A stretch of 64,000 nt of DNA from Allobosea sp. TND4EK4. Its GTDB lineage: Bacteria; Pseudomonadota; Alphaproteobacteria; Rhizobiales; Beijerinckiaceae. The stretch is taken from positions 620,001-684,000 of the forward strand of contig NZ_FTMO01000001.1 in assembly GCF_900156025.1 (NCBI RefSeq). The letters run 5' to 3'. A program made the translations under genes and the position numbers. Each line of letters starts with the position of its first letter. Position 1 is the stretch's first letter. The notes below the pieces were generated by a model that saw nothing but the letters and a program-made list of their open reading frames with translations, did no database searches and was not told the origin of the DNA. This document shows positions 43,723 to 54,209 of the stretch, piece by piece.

Positions 43723-44010
43723 ATGAAGTTCCGTCCGTTGCATGACCGCGTCGTCGTCCGTCGCCTTGACAGCGAAGAGAAGACCAAGGGCGGCATCATC
43801 ATCCCCGAGACCGCCAAGGAAAAGCCCCAGGAGGGCGAGGTCATCGCCGTCGGTTCCGGCGCGCGTGACGAGGCCGGCAAGCTCGTTGCCCTGGACGTCA
43901 AGAAGGGCGACCGCGTCCTGTTCGGCAAGTGGTCGGGCACCGAGGTCAAGATCGACGGTCAGGACCTCCTGATCATGAAGGAATCCGACATCATGGGCGT
44001 CGTCGGCTGA
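43723..44010 (+). CDS. groES: co-chaperonin GroES
   Basis: 95 residues, the full length for GroES. Starts [14 protein letters not shown] and has the mobile loop [21 protein letters not shown] that contacts GroEL, and the end [14 protein letters not shown]. Forms the heptameric lid of the GroEL folding chamber in the cytoplasm. GAGAGGAAG upstream of the ATG. First gene of the CIRCE-controlled operon; groEL follows after 48 bases. Confidence 0.98.
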   Translation: MKFRPLHDRVVVRRLDSEEKTKGGIIIPETAKEKPQEGEVIAVGSGARDEAGKLVALDVKKGDRVLFGKWSGTEVKIDGQDLLIMKESDIMGVVG

Positions 44011-44013
44011 TAG

Positions 44014-45696
<1,683 letters not shown>

Positions 45697-45726
45697 GGAC
45701 GTCCAGCTTCTCGCAAGCGAACAGGA

Positions 45727-45755
45727 GAGGCCCGGCGCAAGCCGGGCCTCTTTTT
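45727..45755 (+). terminator. rho-independent terminator of groESL
   Basis: Stem GAGGCCCGGC / GCCGGGCCTC, GNRA-type loop GCAA, followed by five T bases. It is 30 bases past the groEL stop. Confidence 0.93.
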
Positions 45756-45853
45756 CTTGAGGCTCGGAACGAGCCCGATGACGAAAGCGACACGGAACCG
45801 TCGCACCGGCGCAATCCGTGACTGCTGTGCTCGTCTCCAACGGAGACAAGCCC

Positions 45854-46765
45854 ATGCTCACACGCCGCGCGCTTCTGGCCGGTCTTGGCGCCAGCGCCAC
45901 CCTGCCTGCCTTGGCGCAGGAGGATTGGCGGCGCAGCGTTCCCGAAGTGCGGATCGGCGTCTCCTCCGCCGAGAACGAGGCGGGCGCGATCGCACGCTAT
46001 CAGCCGCTGATGGACTATCTCTCCGGCAAGCTGGGCGTGCCTGCCAAGCTCTACCGCGTCTCCGACTACGCCGGCCTGGTCGAGGCGGTTCGCGCCGACC
46101 AGATCGAATTCGCGAGGTTCGGCCCGGCTGTCTACGCGCTCGGCCGGCGCGTTCTCGGCGACCGCCTCCAGCCGCTCTTCCGCGATGTCGACCAGCACGG
46201 CCAGGAAGGCTATTTCTCGGTTATCCTGGTTCGCAGCGAGAGCCCCTATCGCTCGCTCGCCGATCTGAAGGGCAAGACCTTCGCCTTCGCCGATCCGAAC
46301 TCGACCTCGGGCTTCGCCTTTCCCTCCTATTTCATGCGCAAGGAAGGGGTCGATCCGCAGAGTCATTTCGGCGCCACCGTGTTTTCCGGCGGGCATGACA
46401 ATTCGGTGCTGGCGCTGGTGCGCGGGCAGTTCGACGGGGTCGCGACCTATCAGGTCAATGCGGAAGCCGGCGTCGCGCAGCGCCTCGCCAGCCGGAAGAT
46501 GATCCCGCAGGGCTCGACGCGGGTGATCTGGACCTCGCCACTCATCCCGGCCAGCCCGTTCTGCACCCGGGCCAACCTTCCCGAGGCGCTGAAGACCCGC
46601 TTCGTCGCGGCGATGAACGCGATGAAGGACGAGGCGCCGGACATCTGGAAGACCTTCACCGACGGCCACATCTCCCGCTATGCGCCGGCCCGGCATGACG
46701 ACTATCTCGACGTCATCGCCGTGATCGAGGACCTCGACGCGCAGCGCAAGAAGCGGCGCGACTGA
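45854..46765 (+). CDS. PhnD-like phosphate/phosphonate-type substrate-binding protein
   Basis: Encodes 303 residues from ATG 45854 (GGAGA 7 bases upstream). Signal peptide MLTRRALLAGLGASATLPALAQ (split after 20) has an RR pair and probably uses Tat or Sec. The mature part has the PhnD pattern: VRIGVSSAENEAGAIARYQPLMDYL, DLKGKTFAFADPNSTSGF. Periplasmic receptor of an ABC importer, but no PhnC/PhnE genes are in the window, so it is an orphan here. The ligand may be phosphonate, phosphite or something unrelated. Confidence 0.87.
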   Translation: MLTRRALLAGLGASATLPALAQEDWRRSVPEVRIGVSSAENEAGAIARYQPLMDYLSGKLGVPAKLYRVSDYAGLVEAVRADQIEFARFGPAVYALGRRVLGDRLQPLFRDVDQHGQEGYFSVILVRSESPYRSLADLKGKTFAFADPNSTSGFAFPSYFMRKEGVDPQSHFGATVFSGGHDNSVLALVRGQFDGVATYQVNAEAGVAQRLASRKMIPQGSTRVIWTSPLIPASPFCTRANLPEALKTRFVAAMNAMKDEAPDIWKTFTDGHISRYAPARHDDYLDVIAVIEDLDAQRKKRRD

Positions 46766-46920
46766 CGCGCAGCCGGCCCGTCACCCGACCTGGTGCCTTC
46801 CGGCAGATGACAATTCGCTCATCTTGAACCTGCGCCATTGAACGGCCGCGACCTCTGCGACATGGTCCGAATCACGGCTCCCAGCGGGCCGTCGGATCTT
46901 CTCGCCCAGGACTTCAGCCT

Positions 46921-49014
46921 ATGCGCCTGTTGAGCATTCTCGTCGCCGCGCTCGCGGCCGTCGCGCTGGCGATTGGCCTCAAGACCGAGGCTGGCGGAAT
47001 CATGGGGCTGGGAGCGGCAGGATTGATCCTCGCCCTGGCGACCTGGCGCGCGATCACGATCGCCACCTTCCTGCGGATCTTCTCGACGATCTTCGCGGTC
47101 GAATATCTCGTCACCGGCGGGGCAGCGCTGCTAGCTCAATCGGGGTTCTGGCCTGCATCGCTGGCCGCGCTGGCTCCCCCGAGCAGCCTGCCGATCACCA
47201 TCGCGGTGTTCGGCATCACCGTCTACGCGATTTCCTTCGTGCCGGCGATCCGGCGCATCGCGCGGATCGCCTCGCCCTATTTCGAGGATCCAGCGCCGAC
47301 GACGGCGACGCTGCTGAGGCCGTTTCGCATCGCGACGGGCCGGCTCGGCATCATGATGCTGATCTTCCTGGTGGTGATCAACCAGCTTCAGGTCGGCATT
47401 TCGCTGCGGCTCTCCTTCTTCAACCGCGACTTCTACAACGCGATCCAGGAGAAGGATGCGAATTCGTTCTGGTACCAGCTGATCTATGTCTTCAGCGTCT
47501 GGGCGGCCATTGCCGTCATCTCGAGCCTGATCGAGATGGTCGCGAACTACGCGCTGCTGATCCGGTGGCGCCGGCACATGGCCGAGAGCTTCAGCGCCGC
47601 CTGGCTGCGCAATGCCAATCACTACCGCATCGCGCTGGCCGGCACCTCCGACAACCCCGACCAGCGTATCGCTGAAGACACGCGCTCCTTCGTTAACCAG
47701 ACCTACAACTACGCCCTGCCGCTGCTGACGCAGGTCTCCACGCTGGTCTCCTTCTCGATCATCTTGTGGTCCATCCCGGTGGCCAGCACGGTCCCCGGCA
47801 CCGACATCACCGTGCCCGGCTTCATCTTCTGGATGGCGCTGATCTACTCGGTGGCGGCAACCTGGATCGCCCACATGATCGGCCGCACCCTGATCCCGCT
47901 CGAATTCGAGCAGGAAAGGCGCGAGGCGAATTTCCGCTTCTCGCTGGCGCGCCTGCGTGAATATTCCGAGCAGATCGCGCTCATGCGCGGCGAAGCCACC
48001 GAGCAGCGCCATCTCAGCCAGCGCTTCGGCGAGATCGTCACCAACTTCTATCGGCTGATCTGGGCGCGCGTCAGGTTGACGACCTTCACCCTCTCCTTCG
48101 CGCAGGCAAACGTCGTGGTGCCCTATTTGCTGCTGGCGCCGCATTACTTCGCGGGGAAGATCACGCTCGGCATCATGACGCAGGTCGCGACGGCGTTCGA
48201 CCGGGTACAGACGGCGATGTCGTTCTTCATCGACCGCTACCAGACGATCGCGCAATACATTGCCTCCATCAACCGCCTGACGACCTTCGAGGCGGCCATC
48301 GCGCAGGCCGATGCGCAGGGCGTGCGCGGCAGCGCGGCGGCGCTGGCGATCACCCCCGCGGCCGGCCGAGACATGGCGATCGACCGGCTGGCGCTGACTC
48401 TGCCGAACGGCGCGCCCATCGTGAATGCGAGCAGCCTGTCCCTGCAGGGCGGGCGCTCGACGCTCGTCGTCGGACCGTCCGGCTCCGGCAAGTCGACGCT
48501 GTTCCGTGCGCTCTCGGGCGCCTGGCCCTACGGCGAGGGCCGCATCTCGACGCCGCAGGGAGCGAGCACGCTGCTGCTGCCGCAGCGCCCCTATCTGCCG
48601 CAGGGTTCGCTGCGGGCGGCGCTGGCCTATCCGGCCGAGCCGGGCGCCTTCCAGGAGGCTGCGCTGCGCGACGCGCTGGCCAAGGTCAAGCTGCCGCATC
48701 TGGCCGACAAGCTGGACGAGGTCGACTTCTGGGGCCAGCGCCTGTCCGGCGGGGAACAGCAGCGGCTGGCGGTGGCGCGGGCGCTTCTGGCGAGGCCCGA
48801 CTGGCTGTTCCTCGACGAGGCGACCGCTTCGCTCGACGAGAAGCTCGAGAACGAGATCTACGCGCTGATCCGGCAGGAACTGCCGCTGACCACGGTCGTC
48901 TCGATCGGCCACCGCTCGACCTTGCGCGAGATGCACGATGACATCATCGCCATGGAGCCCAATGGCGACGGGACGTTCACGCCGAAAGCGATGGCGAAGG
49001 CAGCAGGCGCCTAA
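46921..49014 (+). CDS. ABC transporter permease/ATPase fusion, SbmA/BacA-like (YddA type)
   Basis: Encodes 697 residues. Four N-terminal helices (1-115) precede an ABC_membrane_2 (SbmA/BacA) domain with SLRLSFFNRDFYNAIQEKD and EQERREANFRFSLARLREYSE. The C-terminal ATPase domain has Walker A GPSGSGKS (518-525), signature LSGGE (608-612), Walker B WLFLDE (628-633) and switch His in GHR. Half-size, so it should work as a dimer. Related proteins (BclA in bradyrhizobia, ABCD in eukaryotes) take up peptides or move very-long-chain fatty acids. AGGA about 9 bases before the ATG. Role here unknown. Confidence 0.92.
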   Translation: MRLLSILVAALAAVALAIGLKTEAGGIMGLGAAGLILALATWRAITIATFLRIFSTIFAVEYLVTGGAALLAQSGFWPASLAALAPPSSLPITIAVFGITVYAISFVPAIRRIARIASPYFEDPAPTTATLLRPFRIATGRLGIMMLIFLVVINQLQVGISLRLSFFNRDFYNAIQEKDANSFWYQLIYVFSVWAAIAVISSLIEMVANYALLIRWRRHMAESFSAAWLRNANHYRIALAGTSDNPDQRIAEDTRSFVNQTYNYALPLLTQVSTLVSFSIILWSIPVASTVPGTDITVPGFIFWMALIYSVAATWIAHMIGRTLIPLEFEQERREANFRFSLARLREYSEQIALMRGEATEQRHLSQRFGEIVTNFYRLIWARVRLTTFTLSFAQANVVVPYLLLAPHYFAGKITLGIMTQVATAFDRVQTAMSFFIDRYQTIAQYIASINRLTTFEAAIAQADAQGVRGSAAALAITPAAGRDMAIDRLALTLPNGAPIVNASSLSLQGGRSTLVVGPSGSGKSTLFRALSGAWPYGEGRISTPQGASTLLLPQRPYLPQGSLRAALAYPAEPGAFQEAALRDALAKVKLPHLADKLDEVDFWGQRLSGGEQQRLAVARALLARPDWLFLDEATASLDEKLENEIYALIRQELPLTTVVSIGHRSTLREMHDDIIAMEPNGDGTFTPKAMAKAAGA

Positions 49015-49042
49015 GGCGAACCGATTTTCAGCGAGGACACCA

Positions 49043-49129
49043 CGTCATCCCGGAGGGGAGGCGAACCAGCGCCGTTCCGGGCTCTATCGCCGAGCTTCGA
49101 CGCCCCGAGGTCCGGTCAAGCCCATGACG
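49043..49129. repeat. dispersed palindromic repeat, degenerate (CGTCATCCCGG subtype)
   Basis: Ends CGTCATCCCGGAGGGGAGGC and GGTCAAGCCCATGACG. Lies between the ABC exporter stop and the convergent META-domain gene end, with inner parts that mix the two repeat subtypes. Confidence 0.65.
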
Positions 49130-49160
49130 ACGGCACGGCTGCGCGGCCTATCGGCGGCGC

Positions 49161-49637
49161 TCAGATCGAGCGGCGCAGCGTGATCTTGCCCTGCGAGCCG
49201 CTGAGGATCACCTGACCGTTGACCATCTCCCACTTCTGGGTGCCGCGCAACGCGAGCAGGAAGGCCTTTTCGAACGCCATCGTGTTGCTGTCGCAGGAGC
49301 GCTTGGTCACCGCGATCGGGCCCACCGCGAAACCCTGCTGACGCAGAGGATAGGCAGCGGCCGAAAAGGTGTTGCAGCCGGCAAAGCCGGTGCCGCGCAG
49401 GTTCTGGTCGACGATCAGCGTGGCGCGGCGGTCATAGACGTCCTTGCCGTTGAACTCGACGACGCTCCAGCTCGCCCCCAGCGGAAAGACCTTTTCAACC
49501 GGCGCGATCGGCATCTGAGCGGGGTCGTTGGACGGCGGCGGCTGCTTGCGCCGGCTCTGCGCCTCGGCCTGATGGGGCGCCAGCATCGAAACGCCCATTG
49601 CAACGAGGACGGCCGCAAAGCCAAGGCGTCGAATCAT
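49161..49637 (-). CDS. META domain protein, HslJ-like, secreted
   Basis: Encodes 158 residues from ATG 49637; the ATG at 49658 has no ribosome site. Signal peptide with cleavage near HQAEA-Q. A basic, Pro-rich spacer leads to a META domain (about 55-158) with LIVDQNLRGTGFAGCNTFSAA and an internal Cys pair (GCNTF and KRSCDS) typical of HslJ-type proteins. Periplasmic or outer-membrane associated; in E. coli HslJ is linked to novobiocin resistance and heat shock. Function here unknown. Confidence 0.85.
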   Translation of the reverse strand: MIRRLGFAAVLVAMGVSMLAPHQAEAQSRRKQPPPSNDPAQMPIAPVEKVFPLGASWSVVEFNGKDVYDRRATLIVDQNLRGTGFAGCNTFSAAAYPLRQQGFAVGPIAVTKRSCDSNTMAFEKAFLLALRGTQKWEMVNGQVILSGSQGKITLRRSI

Positions 49638-49729
49638 GATCGTCTTACCTGCATTCACGCGAGCGGCGGCCTTGCGCCGATAAAGTTAACGCCTAGAGGC
49701 CAATTGCTCCGGGATCAAGGCGGGATGAA

Positions 49730-49747
49730 CCGGGCGGCGGCGCCCGG
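49730..49747 (-). terminator. weak terminator-like hairpin after hisG
   Basis: CCGGGCG-GCGG-CGCCCGG lies 14 bases past the hisG stop on the minus strand. There is no T run, so the call is tentative. Confidence 0.35.
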
Positions 49748-49760
49748 CCACAGAATGCGA

Positions 49761-50738
49761 TCAGATGCGGCTCGTCAGCCGCTCCAGCAACCGGTTGGAG
49801 CGGCGGAAGACATAGGCCGGCGCGCTGACGGTGATGTCGTCGGCACCGGCACGCTCCAGCCGCTCGACCAGGGCGAAGACCGTCTTCTCCAGGCAGTGCA
49901 GCGTGGCGGGGGCGCCGGCAGCCGCGGCTCCGAAGGGCAGGCGTGCGCCAGCCTCCGCCGCCAGCGCCGCGAGCCCGGACGCATCGAGATCGAGCTTCGC
50001 GCGGACCTCCCGAATGGTCCGCGCCTCCTCTTCCGCCGCAATGCGCGAGAGGATCGTCCGGACCGCCGCCTTGGCGGTCTCGCTCCAGGGCGCGCGCACC
50101 GAAGCGACGAGATTGGCCTCCGAGGCCAGCATCACGCCATCGTCGAGCACCTTGAGCGCATTGGCTGCGAGCGTCGCGCCGGTCGTGGTGATGTCGACGA
50201 CGATCTCGGCCGTGCCGGCCGCCGGCGCGCCCTCGGTCGCGCCCAGGCTTTCGACGATCCGGTAATCGGCCAGGCCATGCTCGGCGAAGAATCGGCGGGT
50301 GAGGTTCACATATTTCGTGGCGACGCGCAGCTTGCGGCCATGGCGGGCGCGCATGGTCGAGGCGACATCTTCCAGGTCGGCCATGCTGCGCACGTCGATC
50401 CAGGCCTGCGGCACCGCGACGACGACATTGGCGTGGCCGAAGCCGAGCGGGGTCAGCATTTCGACCGCCGCATCCGCATCGGAGAGCTGCTCGCGCACCA
50501 GATCCTCGCCGGTGATGCCGAGATGGGCTGCACCGGAAGCGAGTTGGGAGACGATCTCGGAGGCCGAAAGGAACGCGACCTCGGCGCCGGGCACGCCGGC
50601 GATGGTGCCGCGATAGCCACGCTCCCCGCTCGCCTTGACGAATTTCAGGCCCGCGCGGCCGAAGAAGGCGGTGGCGTTTTCCTGCAACCGTCCCTTGGAC
50701 GGCACCGCGAGGACGAGTTGTGCGTCGGTCTGGCTCAT
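49761..50738 (-). CDS. hisG: ATP phosphoribosyltransferase catalytic subunit HisG
   Basis: A 325-residue HisG of the alphaproteobacterial type that needs HisZ. It has [19 protein letters not shown] at the start and the PRPP loop [18 protein letters not shown]. First step of histidine synthesis: ATP plus PRPP to phosphoribosyl-ATP, in the cytoplasm. Its ATG overlaps the hisZ stop by 4 bases (50735-50738), matching a joint complex. Last gene of the his unit. Confidence 0.95.
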   Translation of the reverse strand: MSQTDAQLVLAVPSKGRLQENATAFFGRAGLKFVKASGERGYRGTIAGVPGAEVAFLSASEIVSQLASGAAHLGITGEDLVREQLSDADAAVEMLTPLGFGHANVVVAVPQAWIDVRSMADLEDVASTMRARHGRKLRVATKYVNLTRRFFAEHGLADYRIVESLGATEGAPAAGTAEIVVDITTTGATLAANALKVLDDGVMLASEANLVASVRAPWSETAKAAVRTILSRIAAEEEARTIREVRAKLDLDASGLAALAAEAGARLPFGAAAAGAPATLHCLEKTVFALVERLERAGADDITVSAPAYVFRRSNRLLERLTSRI

Positions 50739-51862
50739 GCCGAAGCTCCCTTGTCCGACGCACCCGTCAGCCTGTCGAGCCAGAGCGAGGCGCCCACGGC
50801 CGGGACAGCCCGGCCCGCGCCAAGACGGCCGAGCAGATTGTCGTAGCGCCCGCCGCCAGCCACGGGCCTGGCGTCCTCGCGGGCGGGATCGTGCAGCTCG
50901 AAGATGAAGCCGGTGTAGTAGTCGAGATTGCGGGCGAAGCCGGCTGTGAAGCGGATCGCGCCGACATCGACGCCGCGCGCGGCGAGAAAGCCGGTGCGTT
51001 CGTCGAAGGCGTCGAGCTCGCGGGCGAGATCGAGCGAGGCCTGGTCGGCGAGGGCGCGCAGGCCCGCCGATGCGCTATCGGGATCGCCCGTCATGGCGAG
51101 CACCTGACCGAGCAGCGTCTTGACGTCGTCGTTGACGGGGTTCTCGCGCTCGGCCGCACGGGCCAGGAAGCGCTCGGCGATGTCGGCGGCGCTGCGCCCG
51201 CCCACCGTCGAGATGCCGGCGATGGACAGCACGTCCTCGACGAAGGCCCGTGCGGCCTTGGGGTCCTGACCCTCCAACGCCTTGAGCAGGCCGGCATGGG
51301 CGGTCTCGCCCTCGGCCACCGGCGGATCGAGCGCGGCGACGGCCTCGCTGCCCTTGCCCTGCACGATGGCGCGGACGAGACGACGGCGCGCGCCCTGCGG
51401 CACGGCCAGCCGGTCGAGCAGCGCGCCGAGCAGCGCGACATCGCCCATCAGGATGCGCGGCGCGCTGAGGCCCAGCGCGGCGACGGCCTCGATGGCGAGG
51501 CCCATGATCTCGGCGTCCGTGGCGGTGAAATCGGTCCGCCCGAAGGATTCAAGCCCTGCCTGCTGGAACTCGCCGGGCTCCCCGGAGCGCATGCGGAAGA
51601 CGGGGCCGGCATAGGTATAGGCCGCCGGCTCGGTCGAGCCCGAGGCGATGTGATCGAGCGCCACGGGGATGGTGTATTCGGGCCTCAGGCACCAGTCGCG
51701 GCCATCGGCATCCTGCGTCATGAAGATGCGGCGGCGGATATCCTCGCCCGAGAGATCGAGAAAGGCCTCGGCCGGCTGCAGGATGGCGGGCTCGGCACGG
51801 GCATAGCCCTCCCCCGCGAGGAGCGCGATCACGGTGTCGATGCTGGCACGGCTTGCGGGCAA
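50735..51862 (-). CDS. hisZ: ATP phosphoribosyltransferase regulatory subunit HisZ
   Basis: About 375 residues, a catalytically dead paralogue of histidyl-tRNA synthetase that activates short-type HisG. Class II features persist: [39 protein letters not shown] and [14 protein letters not shown]. The open frame reaches 51994, but its first residues (MLGSSPSMT) are coded by a repeat. TTG 51862 with AGGA 10 bases upstream is my choice and is uncertain. It overlaps hisG by 4 bases. hisS, its usual neighbour, lies upstream, separated by the GIY-YIG unit. Confidence 0.9.
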   Translation of the reverse strand: MPASRASIDTVIALLAGEGYARAEPAILQPAEAFLDLSGEDIRRRIFMTQDADGRDWCLRPEYTIPVALDHIASGSTEPAAYTYAGPVFRMRSGEPGEFQQAGLESFGRTDFTATDAEIMGLAIEAVAALGLSAPRILMGDVALLGALLDRLAVPQGARRRLVRAIVQGKGSEAVAALDPPVAEGETAHAGLLKALEGQDPKAARAFVEDVLSIAGISTVGGRSAADIAERFLARAAERENPVNDDVKTLLGQVLAMTGDPDSASAGLRALADQASLDLARELDAFDERTGFLAARGVDVGAIRFTAGFARNLDYYTGFIFELHDPAREDARPVAGGGRYDNLLGRLGAGRAVPAVGASLWLDRLTGASDKGASA

Positions 51863-51967
51863 GGCTGGATCATCCTGTTGCGGGCGCTGTCCTAGCAGCG
51901 GCGCGCGGGATTTTCGAGGGATTTGAGGGAAATGGGTGAATGGGATTTCAGCGGCCGCGGGAGCGTG

Positions 51968-52072
51968 CGTCATGCTCGGGCTTGACCCGAGCATCTCGGG
52001 CCGACAGAGGCGCCCTCACCTCCTCCTGCCCGAGCTTCTCGGGTCTCCGCTACGCTTCGTCCGAGAATGACG
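51968..52072. repeat. dispersed palindromic repeat, left copy flanking the GIY-YIG gene
   Basis: 105 bases from CGTCATGCTCGGGCTTGACC-CGAGCATCTC to GGGTCTCCGCTACGCTTCGT-CCGAGAATGACG. Its right end contains the stop codon and the last residues of the GIY-YIG gene (stop at 52050). It is the inverted counterpart of the copy at 52367-52443. Confidence 0.9.
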
Positions 52073-52367
52073 TCGGATAGATGTCCTCGAACAGGTCACG
52101 CCAACCCGGATTGGCCTTCTCGACAAGGTCGATCTTCCAGGCGCGCAGCCAGCGCTTCAGGCTCGTCTCGTGCTGGATGGCAAGATCGATGTGATCGAAC
52201 TGCTCGAACCAGACCAGCTTATCGAGATTGTAGTGCGCAGTGAACGACCGCCCGGTGAGTTGCTTGTGTTCGCTCACGCGCCGAACAAGATCGGCAGTCA
52301 CGCCGAGGTACAATGTACCTCTCGGCTTGTTCGTCATGATGTAGACGAAGGACGGTTCAAGGTTCAC
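52050..52367 (-). CDS. small GIY-YIG nuclease family protein (UPF0213-like)
   Basis: About 105 residues from GTG 52367, giving MNLEPSFVYIMTNKPRGTLY and LGVTADLVRRVSEHK. The GIY and YIG motifs appear as VYI and YLG, with the conserved Arg in the next helix and a Glu in KLVWFEQF. This is the single-domain type found in many copies in bacterial genomes. Upstream ATG codons (for example 52454) would translate the repeat and are rejected. Start and stop both fall within the terminal bases of inverted repeat copies. It separates hisZ from hisS. The nuclease target is unknown. Confidence 0.88.
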   Translation of the reverse strand: MNLEPSFVYIMTNKPRGTLYLGVTADLVRRVSEHKQLTGRSFTAHYNLDKLVWFEQFDHIDLAIQHETSLKRWLRAWKIDLVEKANPGWRDLFEDIYPTSFSDEA

Positions 52368-52443
52368 GTCATTCTCGGGCGAAGCGTAGCGCAGACCCGA
52401 GAATCTCTTGCAGGAGATGCTCGGGTCAAGCCCGAGCATGACG
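52367..52443. repeat. dispersed palindromic repeat, right copy flanking the GIY-YIG gene
   Basis: 77 bases from CGTCATTCTCGGGCGAAGCG to CTCGGGTCAAGCCCGAGCATGACG (in two parts). Read on the minus strand it has the same order of parts as the left copy, so the two are inverted with the CGTCATTCTCGG ends facing the gene. The GTG start codon of the nuclease gene shares the outermost base. Confidence 0.9.
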
Positions 52444-52450
52444 CGTGTCG

Positions 52451-53983
52451 TCACCCGTGCCGCGCCAGCACCGTCTTCACACCCGCGACCAGCCCCTCGA
52501 CCGGCACGGAGAACTGCGCTTCCGCCTGCTTGGCCTTGTGCTCGGCGGAATCCTTCACGTCGCGGGAGGCGGCAGCGAGTTCGGCGCCGAGGATCAGGTC
52601 CTTGATCACGACCGTGCCGGCCTCGCGCTCCGACGAGCCCTGGATCACCGCGCAGATCGCGCCGCGGCGGTCGGCATATTTCATCTGGGCGTTGAAGCCG
52701 GATGAGCCCAGATAGAGATCGGCGCGGCAGAGCGGCTTGCCGTTGTCGTCCTTCGCCTGGCGCAGCGTCGAGACGAAGGCCTGATAGCCCGGCATGAACT
52801 CCGGCGACTTGTTGTCCATGGTGGTGACGACGACGAGCGGGAGTTCGTTCCTGGCATCGACGATGGGCGACTTCACCGCCTTCAACGCCGAATAGAGCCG
52901 CGAGACGCCGATCGAGAAGCCCGTCGCCGGCACAGGCTCAGGCCGGAAGCGGCCGACCAGCCCGTCATAACGCCCGCCACCCGCGACCGAGCCGAAGCGC
53001 ACGACCTGCCCGTCCTCATTGGTGACCGGGAAGGTCAGTTCGACCTCGTAGACCGGGCCGGTGTAGTATTCGAGGCCGCGGACGACGGAGGGGTCGACAA
53101 TCACCTGCTTGCTGTAGCCAGCCGCAATTACGAGACGCGCGATAACATCGAGTTCTTGGAAGCCCTGCTCCGTAGTCGGAGAGCCACCCGCGATTTCCTT
53201 GATGATGTCGAGCGCTGCAGCGGTGTCACTTGAAGAGCTGAGCAGTCTCACGATTGGATCGGCTTGATCGGCGCCAAGGCCCGCCCCCTTCGTAAAATCC
53301 CCGCTTGGGTCCATCCGACCATTGCCAAGAAGCTCGCGGACGCCCTCAATTCCAACCTTATCGAACTTGTCGATCGCCCTCAGCACCGTCAGCCGGCGGC
53401 CGGCATTCCCCTCACCGCCCAGCCCGATCGCCTCCATCACGCCGTCGAGCACCTTGCGGTTGTTGACCTTGACGACATAGTCGCCGCGCTTGATGCCGAG
53501 CGCCTCCATCGTGTCGGCGGCGAGCATGCAGATCTCGGCATCGGCCGCGACCGAGCCCGCACCGACGATATCGGCGTCGAACTGCATGAACTGGCGGAAG
53601 CGGCCCGGGCCCGGCTTCTCGTTGCGGAACACATAGCCGGCGCGGTAGCTGCGATAGGGTTTCGGCAGCGCGTCGTAATTCTCGGCGACATAGCGGGCGA
53701 GCGGCGCGGTCAGATCGTAGCGCAGCGAGAGCCACTGCTCGTCATCGTCCTGGAAGGAGAAGACGCCCTCGTTCGGCCGGTCCTGGTCGGGCAGAAACTT
53801 GCCGAGCGCGTCGGTGTATTCGACGAAGGGCGTCTCGACCGGATCGAAGCCATAGCGCGAGAAGCTCTCGCGGATCACCGCCAGCATGCGCTCGGTGGCG
53901 GCGACATCGGCCGGACCACGATCGACGAAGCCGCGCGGCTGGCGGGCCTTCAGCTTGGCGGGGGCGGGCTTTTCGGCGGACAT
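52451..53983 (-). CDS. hisS: histidyl-tRNA synthetase
   Basis: 510 residues, class II synthetase of the alphaproteobacterial type with an internal insertion. Motif 2 is [20 protein letters not shown], the histidine site includes [13 protein letters not shown] and motif 3 [17 protein letters not shown]. It charges tRNA-His in the cytoplasm. The insertion (about residues 200-295, bases 53100-53370) has clearly lower GC and different codon use than the rest. Upstream gene of the his unit; the next gene on the strand is the GIY-YIG insertion. Confidence 0.95.
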   Translation of the reverse strand: MSAEKPAPAKLKARQPRGFVDRGPADVAATERMLAVIRESFSRYGFDPVETPFVEYTDALGKFLPDQDRPNEGVFSFQDDDEQWLSLRYDLTAPLARYVAENYDALPKPYRSYRAGYVFRNEKPGPGRFRQFMQFDADIVGAGSVAADAEICMLAADTMEALGIKRGDYVVKVNNRKVLDGVMEAIGLGGEGNAGRRLTVLRAIDKFDKVGIEGVRELLGNGRMDPSGDFTKGAGLGADQADPIVRLLSSSSDTAAALDIIKEIAGGSPTTEQGFQELDVIARLVIAAGYSKQVIVDPSVVRGLEYYTGPVYEVELTFPVTNEDGQVVRFGSVAGGGRYDGLVGRFRPEPVPATGFSIGVSRLYSALKAVKSPIVDARNELPLVVVTTMDNKSPEFMPGYQAFVSTLRQAKDDNGKPLCRADLYLGSSGFNAQMKYADRRGAICAVIQGSSEREAGTVVIKDLILGAELAAASRDVKDSAEHKAKQAEAQFSVPVEGLVAGVKTVLARHG

Positions 53984-54062
53984 GGGCGTTCGTTTCGTGT
54001 TTTTCGGTGTCGGGTTTGGACCGTTCGGTAGCTTGCGCGGGCGGATGGGGCAAGCCGCCGCC

Positions 54063-54202
54063 CGTCATTCTCCGGCGGAGCCCTCGGGTCCGACCTTTGG
54101 TCGGCCCAGGGATAACCGCCACGCAGACCCGAGAAGCTCTGGACGGACTAGCGCTGGAGCCTCTCTCGGCCCGAGATGCTCGGGTCAAGCCCGAGCATGA
54201 CG
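54063..54202. repeat. dispersed palindromic repeat, long mixed copy
   Basis: 140 bases from CGTCATTCTCCGGCGGAGCC to GATGCTCGGGTCAAGCCCGAG-CATGACG. Inner parts include CCGACCTTTGGTCGG, a small extra hairpin not present in other copies. It lies between the glcF end and hisS start, i.e. it is also upstream of hisS. Confidence 0.85.
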
Positions 54203-54209
54203 TGCGTGT

